Source: Dipylidium caninum (Eukaryota; Platyhelminthes; Cestoda; Cyclophyllidea; Dipylidiidae). From it: a DNA stretch of 64,000 bases. Every line of letters starts with the position of its first letter. Within the stretch, counting starts at the first letter, position 1. Positions 45,226 through 56,778 of the stretch are shown here, in pieces. The translations under genes were made by a program, and so were the position numbers. The notes under the pieces are model-generated. The model did not search any database. It was not told where the DNA came from and saw only the letters and a program-made list of their open reading frames with translations. Location: assembly GCA_017562135.1 (NCBI GenBank), contig QEYB01001296.1:248001-312000 (forward strand), written 5' to 3'.

Positions 45226-48200
45226 GTAGGCCTAAATTTCCTTTAGTTTCCATCTTACTGTATTTTGATCTTTCCATGCATAGTTTCAACTCGAGAAAGT
45301 GTCATTCACATTCTTCTTCTTATACGTTCGCCACGTTTCGCTGAGATTTACCGACATTTTAGTGGTCGACTCCATCTCGTACTAGTTCCTAGAAGGTTCA
45401 CTCATAACTCGCCTTCAGCGCCTCAGAAGTCGAAAAGATTTTATATAAAATTACACACAGCATGCCCTAACCCAGCAGACTTTATACTACTGCCGCTTCC
45501 CCATGGGTCTTCCACTGACGACGCATACGTTAGGAAATCGTCGTTTGGTGGCTCGCCTACCGGCAGCTTGGTTTTCCTTTTCGTCAACTCGGAATTTGAT
45601 TTCAGGTTTTGACATCATTAATGTCTACTGAGCATCATCAAATTTTTCCGGTAGCTCTGGTTTGTTGATGAAATTTTTGGATACAAACAACCCTCAAAGT
45701 CCCTTCAGGCACCGGTTGGATGTTTGCAGCTGTGGCTGCTCAAGCCGGATGCACAGTTCGCCTGAAAGTCAACACTTAATACACCAAGCTATTTCGTCAC
45801 AAAATTTACTAACTACTAAAAAACACATTGTCGACATGCCAGTAATACCGTTCCACATTTCTCTGTTAGCAAGAGAAGCATGAAAATAGCAAAATGGCGA
45901 AATAACTCCAGGTTTTTCTGAAAGCGGTGAGTTGAGTGTGAAAGAGCACCATGAACACAGTGGGACTCTGTGTACGTCTGGAAAGAGGTTAGCAGCCGGA
46001 AGGACAAGCAAGCACAATCCCCGTGTTGGCCCAACGAGGTCTTGCGGCTGAGAAGGCCGAGAACCCCGACCAGGTTAAAATTCCGCTTGCTACCAACTCC
46101 CATTGGCCTGATCACGGCGTACTAGGTTTACGTCACAAATGCAGCTTCGTTTATTTCATGCCCACAAATATCTCTCTTCCCCCGTGTTTGCATCTGGGAG
46201 GGCCTTGACGTCACCTCCGCCAGTATTTTGTACATAATTAAACGGACAATGAAACTCGAAGTGCAAGAGAGTAGAGTGGATGAACTAACTGGTAATTTTA
46301 CGGGAGAGCTGAGCCATGCGTCGGTGGTCATCAGATCAGAAGGTCGGGGTGTGGTGTTGGCCTCAGCCAAAGTGGCTGGCACCAAGGCGCTGCACCCACT
46401 TCATTCAGTGCGGTCCGCATAGAGCGCGTCGGGGATGGCCAGGCAGTCTTGGGTCCAGGGCACACCCCCATTCGTTTGTGCTTGGTGGTGGTGCGACTTA
46501 ATCGTCGGCCTCTCTGCTCCTAGAAATATCAAATACGACTGCTGTCCCGGCTACAAAAGGACATCCATTGTGAACAACGAGTGCGTCGAGAAAACGCCAA
46601 CCTACATGACAATTATTCCAACGCTCGCTGAGATGAATAAGGTGGAAACTGCTGACATCCTCCATAAAGTAGAACCAGGTCTGGACAAGAATGGGAAAGA
46701 TTTCACGGTGTTTGTTCCGGAAATCGATCCTTCTTCGCAGAATATGTAAGCAATAAGGCGTCCCTGACGGAAAATTGAATCTAAAGTTCATGCTTCTCTT
46801 GGGACCTAAAAATAAGTTTTCGTGATTTCAGCCTAGAATCAGATATCGGCAACCTCATTGTTGATGGTCGCCACTATTCCAGCGATTTCAAAAATGGGGC
46901 AAACATTATCACCAAAACCGGCTACCCCCTAAAAGTGTCTACCTACCGCAATGGGGTAGGTTCGTATTCTCCGACTTCCCAGACATTGCCACAGCCTCTC
47001 TTTATCTTTGAAGTAGTCTTCCAAGAAAAACATGCGATAAATAACTACAAAGAGGGTGTTTTTAAGAGCCATTCATGAGACAAATTTATATGGTTTGCTT
47101 TCGGAAATGTTCACATGTCAAGCGCACATGTCAATGTCACTTGTTGCTTTAAACTTATTACCTTCCACCCACAGTTATTTTTTGTGGAATGCCAACTGCT
47201 CACAAAACCCGACTACGAGACTTCGAACGGCCTCGTCCATGTCACCGGTAGGGTGAGTCCACTGCTTTACCTTTTGTCAAATGACTCTTCACGAGACCTT
47301 GTACGACACATGCGCCATTTATAAGGAATATTTGTACATGAGTTTTGGAGAATCATTTTCACTTCTCTCCCAAATGCTACACTTGCTGCCATAAGCGCAG
47401 CCGAGCAAAAATGCGAAAGCACCTACCACTGTGTAATTTTTAATAACAGAAATACGATTAACTAGCATTTCACAGACGTTCCACGTTTGCTTCATTGGAA
47501 TTATAATTTTTCTCCTAAACAGCCCATCGATGCGTCGAATAGATATAGTTCTGTCCTCCAAAGACTCCAAGACGATCCAGAGATCTCTGCTTTCACGGAC
47601 GACATCCCCTCTGACCTAAGAAGGCAGCTTGGTGCCGAGAACAGCAAGGAATGGTATACGGTATTTGCACCGACCAACAGTGCCTGGCAGACAGCCAAGC
47701 GCAACACTCGCAACCCCCAAGCAAGTTATACCGACCGCGCAGTTGCTATAAATGAGTATAAAATCTTAAGGAAATACCGCTTTTTCAAAGGATGTAGCTG
47801 ATCTCGTGAGACAACATGTCCATGACGGACTCATGTGTGCTCAATCATTGGATGCTGATAAGAGGCTGTTGGGTCCTTCCAAATCGAACACCTTCATCCG
47901 CGGCATGCAACAGCCCGGCGGCTCGAAAGTATTGGAGGATTCTTGTGGTGCCAAAGCCACCTTCCAGCAAATGGACATGATGGCAGGCAATGGTGTTGTC
48001 CACAAAATAAACAGTGTCCTGCAAAGCCCTGCGTGTAAGTTCACAACATTTCGTGAATGCACCTGTTGACATTTCATCCTTTCCCCATAGCGATGGATTT
48101 CCGCAAGGCTCTGGACTGCCTTGCTAGTGGCCCGGACTCACAGCTGAGTTACGCTGCTCGTGAAATGGCCGCTTGCAACATCGACGTGCAACCCAGGGAA

Positions 48201-49621
48201 AACGTTGTCGTTCTTTTGCCAACACGCGAGGCACTTCGTCGTAAGTACTAGTACAACTTTGGTATGAAAATGTCGAGCTATCAAATTTAAGAGTAATTTA
48301 CGTCTTATTTGCGAGATAGAATCTTCTGGTGGCTGCGCGCTCCACCAAAATCACGTTCTAACCTCGCGAGATTGTAACGTGCAAAGCGGACATGGAATTG
48401 GTACACCTCAGGAATGCCTCTACACCACAAAGTATACTACTCCAGACGGCCGCCACCCGACCGTAACAAACCAGTACATCCCTACGAGAGATGGCAGTCG
48501 GGTAAGCCCGCGTACCACGGCTCGTCGGAGAGCTAGTAGTCCTCGGGAGGCCTTGACAGGGTCCCGCCCCTTCTCCTTTCATTGCACTTTTAGCTTCACT
48601 TTGGAAAAGCTGAGACCATTGGCATGCGCCCGATACCCTTCAAGGACGGTGTGATCTATCCGGTTTCATCAGTTAATCCACCTCCAAGGAAGACCATGAT
48701 GGAGATAATTAGAGATAATGCGGATTTAACGTTAGTCGTTTGAGTGGGAACTACAACCCCGATGGCTGCACAGGAGTCGCGTGCGTAAACCAAATTACTT
48801 TTCCGTTTCAGGGCTACCTATAAAAAGATGCAACAGGCTGACTTTGGCCGAGTTCTCAACCAACATTCTCCGAATGTGGTTTTCTTTGCACCTCAGAACC
48901 ACGGCTGGAAAACCAGAGACACGGAGAACGCATATGGACAAGGCCAACTGAGAAAGGTGCATTTGCCTTTCCTTCCTCTCAGCGTTTTATAAGATATTTT
49001 GGGGAGAAATGGCCACCATCTCCTACTTTAAAATCATAAATACTGTTCTACGATGGCAGAACAGACTTTTGCATAGTTTTGAGGACAAAAAAGACCGCCT
49101 TCCTATGACCCTGGCGCTTTTTTCCCATTTTCCTAAAGACTTAGTGCTATTTTTGCCTTTATTTAGCTTTTTGAAATGCATACTCTGCCACACCAGTTAA
49201 TTACTGGAAAAGACGGGAATGTTGATTCGGAAACCGTGCAAAACCTCAAATCGCTCTCGGGGACAAACATAAAAATTAAACGGAATTTGGATGGAAATAC
49301 TTTCATTGGCTATGACGGTCTTGACCCGAACCACTGGGTACGTCTGCTAACCATTTTCAAACCGTTGGGAACCAAAATGCGTGCCTTATTTTCGGTTGTG
49401 TGTACAAGTAAAACTTAAGAAGGGTGTGGACTGCAAATCCGATTTCTGCATTTTTCGAGTTTTCTCTCCAAAACGACTGTTCCGAACGAAATTCCACCTC
49501 GACATTACTAACAAAGCTATTTACGTCTCATTTACAGGCACTGGCAATCGGAGACCCGATTGTTGCAAGCGACGGAGTAGTCTCGGTGGTAGACTGGCCC
49601 CTCGTATGTGAGAGCTGTTGA
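45011..49621 (+). CDS. TGFBI/periostin-like secreted protein (EMI + four FAS1 domains)
   Basis: A secreted extracellular-matrix adhesion protein. FAS1 proteins of this type (TGFBI, periostin, fly midline fasciclin) bind collagen, integrins or neurites. Twelve exons add up to exactly 650 codons including TGA, 649 residues, close to TGFBI's 683. Seen: signal peptide MKVVPLLVSLLLLGAS; EMI domain about residues 45-85 with NLCAYKEVL and KYDCCPGY; FAS1-1 about 90-213 with FTVFVPEID and NGLVHVTGR; FAS1-2 about 214-360 with WYTVFAPTNSAW and GNGVVHKINSVL; FAS1-3 about 361-500, degenerate; FAS1-4 about 504-649 with NVVFFAPQNHGW and SDGVVSVVDW. The start is the ATG at 45011 because it opens the signal peptide. 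An in-frame ATG 16 codons upstream (44963) would weaken the signal. One intron uses a GC donor. No membrane anchor is seen. Confidence 0.92.
46524..46745 (+). CDS. TGFBI-like, exon 2 (end of EMI, start of FAS1-1)
   Basis: Acceptor gctcctag, donor gtaagc; phase 2 in and out. The join gives KNTNIKYDCCPGYKRT, the conserved CCPGY of EMI domains, then TVFVPEIDPSSQN. Confidence 0.92.
46832..46955 (+). CDS. TGFBI-like, exon 3 (FAS1-1, middle)
   Basis: Acceptor gatttcag, donor gtaggt; phase 2 in, phase 0 out. Encodes LIVDGRHYSSDFKNGANI and YPLKVSTYRNG, matching FAS1 H2-loop sequence. Confidence 0.87.
47175..47252 (+). CDS. TGFBI-like, exon 4 (end of FAS1-1)
   Basis: Acceptor acccacag, donor gtgagt; phase 0 in and out. 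Encodes 26 residues ending SNGLVHVTGR, the conserved FAS1 H2 motif. Confidence 0.87.
47523..47720 (+). CDS. TGFBI-like, exon 5 (FAS1-2, first half), followed by a GC donor
   Basis: Acceptor cctaaacag; phase 0 in and out. Encodes YSSVLQRLQDDPEISAF and WYTVFAPTNSAWQTAKRN, ending RNPQ at gcaagt. Confidence 0.87.
47721..47790 (+). other. GC-AG intron (70 nt)
   Basis: The donor is caa/gcaagt and the acceptor ttcaaag/gat. Removing 70 nt joins RNPQ to DVADLVRQHVHDGLMCAQ, aligning with TGFBI-type sequence (DP-x-ALRDLL, then a short NH, then MCAE). GT donors in the area (47725 and 47756) break the frame or give a stop. Confidence 0.83.
47791..48034 (+). CDS. TGFBI-like, exon 6 (FAS1-2, second half)
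   Basis: Phase 0 in, phase 1 out at donor gtaagt. Encodes DVADLVRQHVHDGLMCAQSL, VLEDSCGAKATFQQMDMMAG and NGVVHKINSVLQSPA. Confidence 0.9.
48091..48240 (+). CDS. TGFBI-like, exon 7 (FAS1-3, first part)
   Basis: Acceptor ccccatag, donor gtaagt; phase 1 in and out. Encodes MDFRKALDCLASGPDSQL and NVVVLLPTREALR. The usual TVFAPTN is replaced by VVLLPTREA. Confidence 0.87.
48320..48501 (+). CDS. TGFBI-like, exon 8 (FAS1-3, middle)
   Basis: Acceptor gagatag, donor gtaagc; phase 1 in, phase 0 out. Encodes CALHQNHVLTSRDCN and ECLYTTKYTTPDG, with three cysteines unlike the canonical FAS1 fold. Confidence 0.82.
48594..48730 (+). CDS. TGFBI-like, exon 9 (end of FAS1-3, start of FAS1-4)
   Basis: Acceptor acttttag, donor gttagt; phase 0 in, phase 2 out. 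Encodes IPFKDGVIYPVSSVNPPP, corresponding to the NGVIHxID end of FAS1, then KTMMEIIRDNADLT. Confidence 0.87.
48812..48956 (+). CDS. TGFBI-like, exon 10 (FAS1-4)
   Basis: Acceptor cgtttcag, donor gtgcat; phase 2 in, phase 0 out. Encodes YKKMQQADFGRVLNQ and NVVFFAPQNHGWKTRD. Confidence 0.9.
49167..49337 (+). CDS. TGFBI-like, exon 11 (FAS1-4, middle)
   Basis: Acceptor tatttag, donor gtacgt; phase 0 in and out. Encodes FEMHTLPHQLITGKDG and LKSLSGTNIKIKRNLDGNTF, the FAS1 H2-preceding beta region. Confidence 0.9.
49538..49621 (+). CDS. TGFBI-like, exon 12 (terminal)
   Basis: Acceptor atttacag; phase 0 in. Encodes IGDPIVASDGVVSVVDWPL then VCESC and TGA at 49619-49621. A vicinal pair of C-terminal cysteines ends the protein. 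Confidence 0.92.
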   Translation, partial: ALAIGDPIVASDGVVSVVDWPLVCESC

Positions 49622-52600
49622 CCCCTGCTTCAAGAGCCTAAACCCGTCGCTACAGGTTAAGCACCCTTCACTCCCGCATCGATGACTGATTTCCCTTAAG
49701 ACTAGTGGAATTTCTGATGCCGCCGTCGCTGTTTCTCCCTATTCTCATCGCATCAAGCCTCATTTCTCGTGATTAACAATATTCGTCCCATTTGTACCGA
49801 CGTGGAAGAGTAACGCTCCTATTGTCAACGTTAAAAATGAAACGGTAGGCATTTAAGACCCACTGCCGCCTGTTGCAGTTGGAAAAGCAAATGCAGTTTT
49901 CTTCGAAGGCCTTCCTAGAGTAACACACATGCGTTAATTTATCCAAACAAGTGCAGCCCCGTTTTGGTCGGGACTATTCAGCAGAGTCTGCAAAAGGTGA
50001 TCATAAATACATTCCAGTGGTAATTACGGAGAGGCGAGAACCGAAATAAAGCACTCATTCCACACGTTGAAGCGATCTCAATGCTGACTATTAGTTGAGC
50101 CCACCTTTCTGCTCAGCTCTCATTGCATCATAACTTGTAACACCGATGAGAAGAATAAAGTAGGTAATCATGAAGAGGATTATGCTTGCACTAACACCAC
50201 ACTCATATATGTAAGGATGAATTGACCGGAGGCGCTGTCTCTGTCTAGTGGCCGGGATCGAAGTTATCAATCCGAATTGACTGATTTGTGGATTAATAAA
50301 TAACTCCGATTAGCCCATTGGGACAAGGTGCACAAAAATTTTTTGATCAGTAATTTGAATGATTACCATTGCAAGGCTCAGACCATCAATTAATGGGGGA
50401 ATCCAAAAAGAAAACAAGGAATTATTTACTAGTTCCTCAATTACGTGTTCGTTCACGTTCCTTGTTTGTTGTCTCCAATAAGGTACCATCGCATATCATT
50501 TCAGCTTGTCGGAAATGGTACGTGACCCCTCGTGCTAAATTTCAATACGGAAACACTTTATGGTTATATTTCCAACAAAATTGGCGTAGGACATCATTCA
50601 AAGATAGGCAAAATTCAGGTGCTCTGGCAGAAGTAACTTGCATTGGATATTCTGAACAAAATGTTTAGTAACTGTAACGATGGTCTCTCCAGGGCGACCG
50701 TTAAAACGAATAAGCAAAAACTGCAACACTAAATGCATTGTTTTTTACTATGGTTCGTGTTTGTAGTCGACCTACCTTTCCCGCATTTCTCGACTTCCCT
50801 TACGGTTTCGGAATGCACTCTGTGTCCACACTTTTGGACACAATCCATATCTGTCAAACTAGAACCAACTTTAGGGGAGAGGGGCGTATAAAGCCAAAGC
50901 TAGGAAGAGGTCCATAAAACTATGCGATTATAAAGCGATTTTCATTGACAAAAGGGTTTTCGGCATCTTTCTTTGTTGCGTTAAGCGTAGCTACTCGGAT
51001 GCGGAAAAATAGATAATTATATGTTAAACATTCTTCTTCCCCCATTAAGGGGTGATCAGCTTTCAGCCTCAGGATCTCTACAATAATTCACCACATGTGC
51101 CGTAAGTTCCACACAGCTCCACAATTTAGAGGGGTGGGATTATTGGTTCTGGGACGATTGCTTAGTTGAAAAAAGTTGTTAGGACTCTTAGATACTCCAC
51201 CATTATATGAGATTCTTGAGTTACTATAACTACGGCGTTTTAACACTCGATAGCTGATTTCGCCTCCGGAAAAAAAATAGAGGATGGCGGCTCCTCCTTA
51301 CAAGAAAACTACCGAAATGTGATGAGAAGTCTCACCACTCTATACAGTTGGACTTATTGGCCACATAGTTTAAGAAGCCAAGATAATATTGTCAGTTCAA
51401 GGAGCCAAAGGTTGTCTGGGCAATGCTTTAACCGTCTCCTATTTTCAGTTGATACCAAACCATTGTGAAAAAAACATTTTCTGCAGGCTTTGTTTCTTTA
51501 CACGTAAGGACTCGATTACCCCATAGGCCAGATGTGTAGGCGCGGGCCAAAATTGTTTGTAATGTGGGCTGCGAATGTTATAACAGCTGCGCTTAGAAAC
51601 GGGATAGAACATGGGAGATGGGATAAATATAATCAAGATAGAATGATATACAGCCGAAAGTTAGCAATAATTATTACGTGGTGTTTCGAATGGTTTAATT
51701 GACAATGTGGGTGTGTGCTCAGTATATGATACTCAACAGCCTCGTATCAAAAATTCCGAAAAATTCAAAAACAGTAATTTAAATAAATGACCCTACTCAT
51801 GGTGAGGAAGTTTTGTGTGATCATAGTGTTAAGCTAATTATGCATAGCTTTTCCTTATGGTAATTGGCTAATCTTTTTGAATACGCAATAGGCCTACGCG
51901 ATTATTGTCTCCAATGGCATCGGCTAAACACATCAGCGATACCTGGTGAGGTCTGAGCTGCGAGATCTTTTGAGGATAGTCGGGCATGTTATTTAATAAA
52001 GATGCCTCGGTAGGTGAGTTTGACTTGACATAACTCCCTCTTTGTGCTGCAAGAGAAACTCTGTTCTGCTATGTATTCATTCCTTTGAATCCGTCAGGAA
52101 AAAAAGCTCACTAATTTTTCTCGTATGGCTAAATTTTAATTCTCCATAATAATGCGATACTAGGTGGAAATTACGTTAGTTTACCGTCTCTTATTTGTAA
52201 TGACTAAGCCACAACCCCACCAATCTGCTATTTATATTCCTTACCCCTGCACGAGATACCTTTTTTCCATATGATGAGATTTTAACCGATAATCGCTTAA
52301 ATTTAACCAGTCCATAAATATGTTCTTTTGTAGTGGCTGCTTTTAGCTTAAAAGTATGTGAGTTCCATTTCGTGAAAGTTTTTTGTGAGAAGAAAGGGTC
52401 ACTCATGTTTGAACAAAACCTTGTATAGGAACTCTTCATTCTACATGTATAATTTTGTGCAAATGCCGAGAGTGAGTAACGTACCGCATAGTTGAGGCAT
52501 GTCAGATGAAGATATGTGACCCGGGTGATTCGTCACTACGCTGGTATAGGAAGGAAACTTGGGGTTGAAAATTGCTTAACGCAATAGCAATAGGGCCATC

Positions 52601-55566
52601 ACCCAGACGAAGAATGTGAAGAGGAAGTGTTATCCCTTTGAGTGTAACCGAGACTACTGGCAGACTGCATCATGTCCCCTGTAGGTCCCCCACGTAGCGG
52701 TGTGTGCGAAGCGCCAAACGAACCTTTTGATTACCCAATAATACCTCTTTGCTTCGAAACTTTTTTGTAGATATCTTACCGGATTTTGAATTTACTAAGT
52801 CTCAACCACTAATATGTACTGTGACATAATTGTTCGTCCACACGATTTTGTTGAGCCTGTTTTGTATTGAGAAGACGTATTAAAGGAGTCTTGCCGTCTT
52901 ATAGGGTCAAGTTAACATCTTGAATCCTACCACCAGTATTAACTGAACACCTAACTGGGCAATTTTGTACGTTTCTTTTTTGTTTATTAGCTCGTTTTAA
53001 GTAATATATATGTGGAACCCGAAATTCTCTGCGTAGATACATTATTTACCGTGGTAATTGACTATATGTTACCATAAACATGTCAACGCAAGGTTTTGAG
53101 ACGTCACGAAGGTATTTCGAAAGTGTAACATGCTACATTATTTAATATAATGGCCGATATGCATGCAATGACAGCATTAAATGTTTTTTTTTTCGTACTC
53201 CGTTAAGCACTTGTTGTCTATCGCATGGGAACTCGAACATCGACTATTTATTTTGATAATCTTGTATTGTGTATAGCTCTATTGTGCACTTTTTTCTTTA
53301 TTGCAACCACCAAATTGTTTCTCACTCATTATCTTGCTATATTCAAGCATTCTTAGTAAGGTAGTACTAGTGTGATTCCTGCCTTGATTTCGCTAAGTAC
53401 CAATATGCTAACTCCTACTTCCTCCATGTGCATGCGCTTTAGGCACTTTGTATTGAGCATTCGGGCTGACTTGGTGTTTTCTTCATTCGTCGGCTTATGA
53501 GTGCCATTGGTAGAAAATTTTTTTTTACAGTTATTTTTTGGCAGATCCCATAATTTTGCTTAGATAACCTATGGTCAACATACGCGCGTTTTGTGTACCG
53601 ACGAGGTTAATTTGGGCCCTTCCCGTGTGTAACTGCACCAAATTCCACTTATTTTGAATAGACAATTTTTGTCCAACATCCAAATTTAGTGTCATTCTAC
53701 CGCCATGACTGAATTTATTGTGCTCAACCATCAACGTTAGAGTGATCGGAATCTGTGCAAATATATATTTATCCCACTCTTATCAATATATGATATTGAC
53801 ATAATTATAGTATGTTATTACTTTGGGCTCGAAGTTTATTAACCTATTTGGATGTTTGCGCGCTTAGTCTCTGGGATTCCGTCATATGCTAATCTGTTTT
53901 TCTTTACTCGGATGATTTGTATTTTTTCTCAATAGGTTTCCGATTACACACCGATTTGCCTCCTGTGTGCATGTACTTATTTCTCCTCGATAATTCCGGT
54001 CGAAAAACATCGTATAAATAATGTAACCAGAATTCAACTTAGTTGTGCACGCTTACAAAGTCTGATTTTAAGTTATTGTTCTAAGTGCATATGTCACTCC
54101 AGAATAAGTGATGTCGACTTGACCTCGTAATTTTAGTACGTTATTATGTAGCTAAAGCTTACCCAACTACATTAAATCTCTCGACGTTTAAAATATGGTC
54201 AGGTGGTTAAAGTGCGCTGATCAGTGCATTAAAGTGCACTAAGCAAGAGTTGTACCGACGATATTGCTCGCTGGACAATACTTACTATTCTTATCTGATA
54301 AGTGTGTTGAAGGTAGTGATTGAGTAAACAAGTAAAGCCTTCTTTTGATTACTGATGCATTTCTCGTAGCTACCCTCGTTTGATAGACCGTTTGTTCGTA
54401 AAACATTACTTGAGCACCACCTGCTGACTGATTGTTTTACGCTTGATCTCGACGTCACGAAATAAGCTTTGTACTCGCTTAATTGTAACACCAGATTCCT
54501 ATTCGAATATCGATTATTTACTACAATTTATCAGCCTAGTTATCTTGATGATATCCTAATTGGTGTTGAGGGCCTCTTACTAGTATAGTTGTTCGATTTG
54601 TTTGTTTCCCTGGCCTAATTTCGAGGGTGTTGAGGCAATCAAAATCATTCTTGCCCCTAAAGTTAGATCTTCCTCACTGCGTGAAAGTTTATATATTCTT
54701 CCCACTGGTACGCATTTTTTGTGTCAACTTTTACCTACTGATATTTGGTTTCTTGACCAACTTCTGCTAAGAAGCCATGTGCAATTGCAAGCGCGTTTCA
54801 AGCATATTCACGTCTAATTGCTGGTAATCAAGTCTAATTCCGAAGACGTTGCACCCTCAATAATCCTTCCTCTGTTTTTTTCTTTTATTTTCTCACTTTA
54901 ACCTAAAGGTTCACGTAGACAAGTTCACTGCAGGCAGATGACACCGCGGAGATTATCGATTGGAATATGTCGCGATCAGGCTTGAGGATGTATACAAATG
55001 TAGATAGGGAAAATTAGCCGACGGCCACTCGAACATGACTTGTACGAAGCTTTAGTGGTTGATTCCTGACTTGGAGCCCACCAGGCGACCCGCACCCTCT
55101 CCTTCGAGGATAAGTGTGGCTTCGCCGCCTTAGGCCACCCAGATCTCACCTTACTGGTGCTGTTATCTTCAACTCCGACTTCTTACAGCTTATATCACTG
55201 AAATTCCGAAGTTATTTCGCCAGTTTCCTTGGGTGCATGATCGTAGCTCCACACTTTCAGGTCCAGCATAGAAGACGGGATCGATGCCCAGATGACGTGC
55301 GAATGGGTGTACGGTAGCACGCACGTACGTAGTCTGTTTACACGGTTTAATGGAAAAAAATAGTTAACAACGAAAGGTAAAACTCACTGGGGTTTTCGGC
55401 GTTATCTCTATACACTTATAATACAGGACGTTAATGAATGGGAGGTGGGAGTTTTGTACAGAGCGTGAAATCGGTAGGGAGGTGGAGATAAAACAGAAGC
55501 ATAATCGCTTTGACTAGTGTCCAGCGATCTAGATGCAAAGAGAGCAGGCAAAAGTACAACATTTGT
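49622..55566. other. ORF-poor intergenic region
   Basis: About 5.9 kb with almost no open frame above 60 codons and AT-rich composition. It should contain the 3' UTR of the fasciclin gene and the 3' end of the minus-strand EPC transcript. I saw no transposon protein, tRNA or tandem array. Confidence 0.65.
50045..50050 (+). terminator. Candidate polyadenylation signal AATAAA (fasciclin gene)
   Basis: First clear plus-strand AATAAA after the stop at 49621; a second is at 50154-50159. Either would give a 3' UTR of roughly 450-560 nt. Confidence 0.4.
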
Positions 55567-56103
55567 TCAGACATTGTATACAACAGGCTGGATTATGCTA
55601 GCTTTGTCGTCCGCTGAAGTAGTCCCATCTTCATGAGGGTTCGGACCTTTTACCGATACAGGATTTTTTTTAACAGGAGTTATTTGATTTGGCAGAAGTG
55701 GGAAAATACTATCCTCTGGTGTTGCGTGGATCGTCCCCAAACCGTTGAAAAGTTGTATTCTCTTTGTTGATGGATTAACAGGCGGAACCAGCGTCTTGCC
55801 GTTCTTTTGGAATGAAATAGAACAATGTTAACGCAAACTTCGCACATATGTAATGTCCATCGACATAGGATCTTCTTTACGCTAACAATAGCACCTCGGG
55901 AACGTGCCATCATAAATAAAGCCGCTAATTTGTGATCTTCAACCCCATCCTGTACTACCAGTACTGACTGCGGCACGCCCTCGGATGTCGCAATGAGTGA
56001 AATCGACGGCATTTTTGCGCCTGTACCTTTTTCTGAGATACACTGACGGCCGATAGTAAAAACGATTTACCTTCTAATCGATGAAAGTACGCATTAGGGT
56101 GAT
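55567..56103 (-). CDS. Unplaced exon chain, possibly the C-terminal exons of EPC
   Basis: Three minus-strand segments chain in phase: 56103-56071 (acceptor tttatag, donor gtaaat), 56032-55881 (acceptor tatctcag, donor gtaaag) and 55803-55567 (acceptor ccaaaag, stop TGA). The introns are 38 and 77 nt. Peptide includes HPNAYFHRLE, KMPSISLIATSEGVPQS, ALFMMARSRGAIVSNGKT, PPVNPSTKRIQLFNGLG and ends VVYNV. I do not recognise it. Its position 0.7 kb downstream of EPC on the same strand and its low-complexity Ser/Pro character fit a C-terminal EPC tail, but the linking exon between 56835 and 56104 was not found. It could instead be a separate small gene. Confidence 0.4.
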
Positions 56104-56778
56104 CTATAAATATCAAATCTATAAAACGTTTTCCCAAAAAGATTAGAAGATCAGCTTCATAATTGCTTTAATTTAAATTTCTAGGTAAGCGAGAGCCTAC
56201 AGAAGAACTTCGACCTCCTCAACAGGCTTCAACTGACCGCTTGTGTATGCGTCGCTTTGCAATTATGCGCGCACACGAGTAAAAGTCACAGTACATATCC
56301 CGTCTTCTAACTTAACCATAACCAGCTAGTAGTACGCTTATTTCGAGGCAATAACCCGCACGTTACAGCAAGTGCGCACGAAGTCGGAACGCCTCGGCGG
56401 GCATCAATCAATTTTGCCCCTTCACTTGGGAATCGGACTTGCTCTACATCATTTCGTAGCTTTTCACATAAACTTTTCAAATCACTGCCGCAGGAGCAAT
56501 ACTTCGAAAGTACGTCCACTCACGTTCCCAAAACGCACATCACCTCACCCACTTGAATAAGCTAGACACCCGCATTCTTTTGGCCTTCGTGGGGCGAGGC
56601 ACAGCAAACTTTGGCGGAACCGACCATGGACGTCGCACTTAAAAATTCGGGCGATACACTGAACAGCAGACTAGAAGTGGCTTAAGTTTTCTGATTATCT
56701 AGAGCATGCGGCGACAGTAATCTGTTGTTGAATGAGATAAGTAAGATCATGGATCTTCGCAACATTTTAAATATAATT

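Noticed and set aside
47756..47790. Alternative 35-nt GT-AG intron in the fasciclin gene
   Set aside because: Using the GT at 47756 gives an in-frame TAG immediately after the junction; the GC donor at 47721 keeps the FAS1 domain.
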